A DNA stretch of 5,339 nt from assembly GCA_035406565.1 (NCBI GenBank), contig DAONLG010000094.1:1-5339 (forward strand), in the 5' to 3' direction. The DNA is from Soehngenia sp035406565. GTDB taxonomy: Bacteria; Bacillota; Clostridia; Tissierellales; Tissierellaceae. A program made the position numbers and the translations under genes. The notes under the pieces are model-generated. The model had not been told where the DNA came from, did not search any database, and saw only the letters and a list, made by a program, of their open reading frames with translations. Shown here one piece after another: positions 4,950 to 5,339 of the stretch (position 1 is its first letter; every line of letters begins with the position of its first letter).

Positions 4950-5339
4950 ATGAACGATATTGTCATATCAAAATTTGGGGGGAGCTCATTAGCCACTTCC
5001 AAGCAATTTGAGCGAGTAAAAGAAATCGTAAATAGCAATAAAATGATAAAAGTTGTGGTACCATCTGCACCGGGAAAAAGAGATGAAAAAGATCATAAAA
5101 TCACCGATTTATTGTATATGTGCTATCAGCTCTCCTCACATGGACTTAAATTTGATGATATTTTTAAAATGATTGCTGAGAGGTTTTTTGAAATCAGGGA
5201 TAATCTTTCGATAGATATAGATCTTGAAAATATTTTAGATGAAATAAAGCACAACATAGAAATAAATAAGAGCAGGGATTATTGCGCTAGCAGAGGTGAA
5301 TACATAAATGGGATATTACTTGCAAAGTACTTAGGATAT
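4950..5339 (+). CDS. lysC: Aspartokinase (aspartate kinase), N-terminal part, 3' end outside window
   Basis: This frame stays open to the window edge and gives 130 residues, roughly the first 30% of a protein usually 400-450 long. Aspartokinase phosphorylates aspartate with ATP and opens the cytoplasmic pathway to lysine, diaminopimelate, threonine and methionine. The kinase signature KFGGSSLA (8-15) marks the nucleotide-binding start of the amino-acid kinase fold. VVVPSAPGKR (35-44) and SRGEYINGILLAKYLGY (114-130) are the next conserved blocks, the latter in the substrate-binding region. The form VVVPSAPGKRDEKDHKITDLLY resembles monofunctional clostridial aspartokinases. The start is supported by AAAGGAG (4935-4941), eight bases before the ATG. 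It lies under the T-box leader, so expression should rise when the sensed tRNA is uncharged. The C-terminal ACT domains, which set feedback inhibition, are not in view, so isozyme type and symbol are tentative. Confidence 0.94.
   Translation, partial: MNDIVISKFGGSSLATSKQFERVKEIVNSNKMIKVVVPSAPGKRDEKDHKITDLLYMCYQLSSHGLKFDDIFKMIAERFFEIRDNLSIDIDLENILDEIKHNIEINKSRDYCASRGEYINGILLAKYLGY

Noticed and set aside
1..5339. CRISPR array, insertion sequence, prophage or toxin-antitoxin system
   Set aside because: No regularly spaced repeats with spacers, transposase, integrase or paired small genes were found on either strand.

Overview
This 5.3-kb window looks like chromosomal DNA from a low-GC, Gram-positive Clostridia-type bacterium. 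The evidence is the AT-rich base composition, strong GGAG-type ribosome binding sites, sigma-A-like promoters, short hairpin terminators and a T-box leader. The proteins also resemble clostridial family members. I cannot name a genus from the sequence alone. No mobile element, CRISPR array or phage gene was seen.

Layout, left to right. (1) Positions 2-340 (+) hold the 3' end of an MreB/Mbl-type actin-like cell-shape gene, closed by a perfect bidirectional hairpin at 341-370. (2) Positions 365-3193 (-) encode a 942-residue secreted protein with an N-terminal phosphodiester glycosidase (NAGPA-type) domain, Ig-like and carbohydrate-binding-like middle regions, and a C-terminal region that looks like a metallophosphoesterase fold without its metal ligands. 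Its promoter has three 11-bp-phased TGTAAC boxes that match the WalR (YycF) consensus. (3) Positions 3284-4101 (-) hold tRNA-Leu(CAG), a PNPOx/Nim-type flavin-binding protein gene and tRNA-Pro(TGG). Each tRNA has a recognisable promoter, and a perfect terminator follows tRNA-Pro. (4) Positions 4174-4674 (+) encode a PfpI/DJ-1 family protein. (5) Positions 4682-5339 (+) hold a strong promoter, a T-box leader with an internal terminator, and the first 130 codons of an aspartokinase.

Two themes stand out. The first is cell-envelope biology: an actin-like morphogenesis gene sits tail to tail with a large secreted glycosidase that may answer to a cell-wall two-component regulator. The second is amino-acid control: the aspartokinase appears to be switched by uncharged tRNA, with ACC (threonine) as the best specifier reading, so aspartate-family flux would respond to threonine supply. 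The T-box antiterminator bulge departs from consensus. The other genes are ordinary housekeeping or stress-type genes. I see no clear sign of a wholly new multi-gene system. The best leads are the WalR-like operator on the glycosidase, the degenerate phosphoesterase domain and the unusual threonine T-box.
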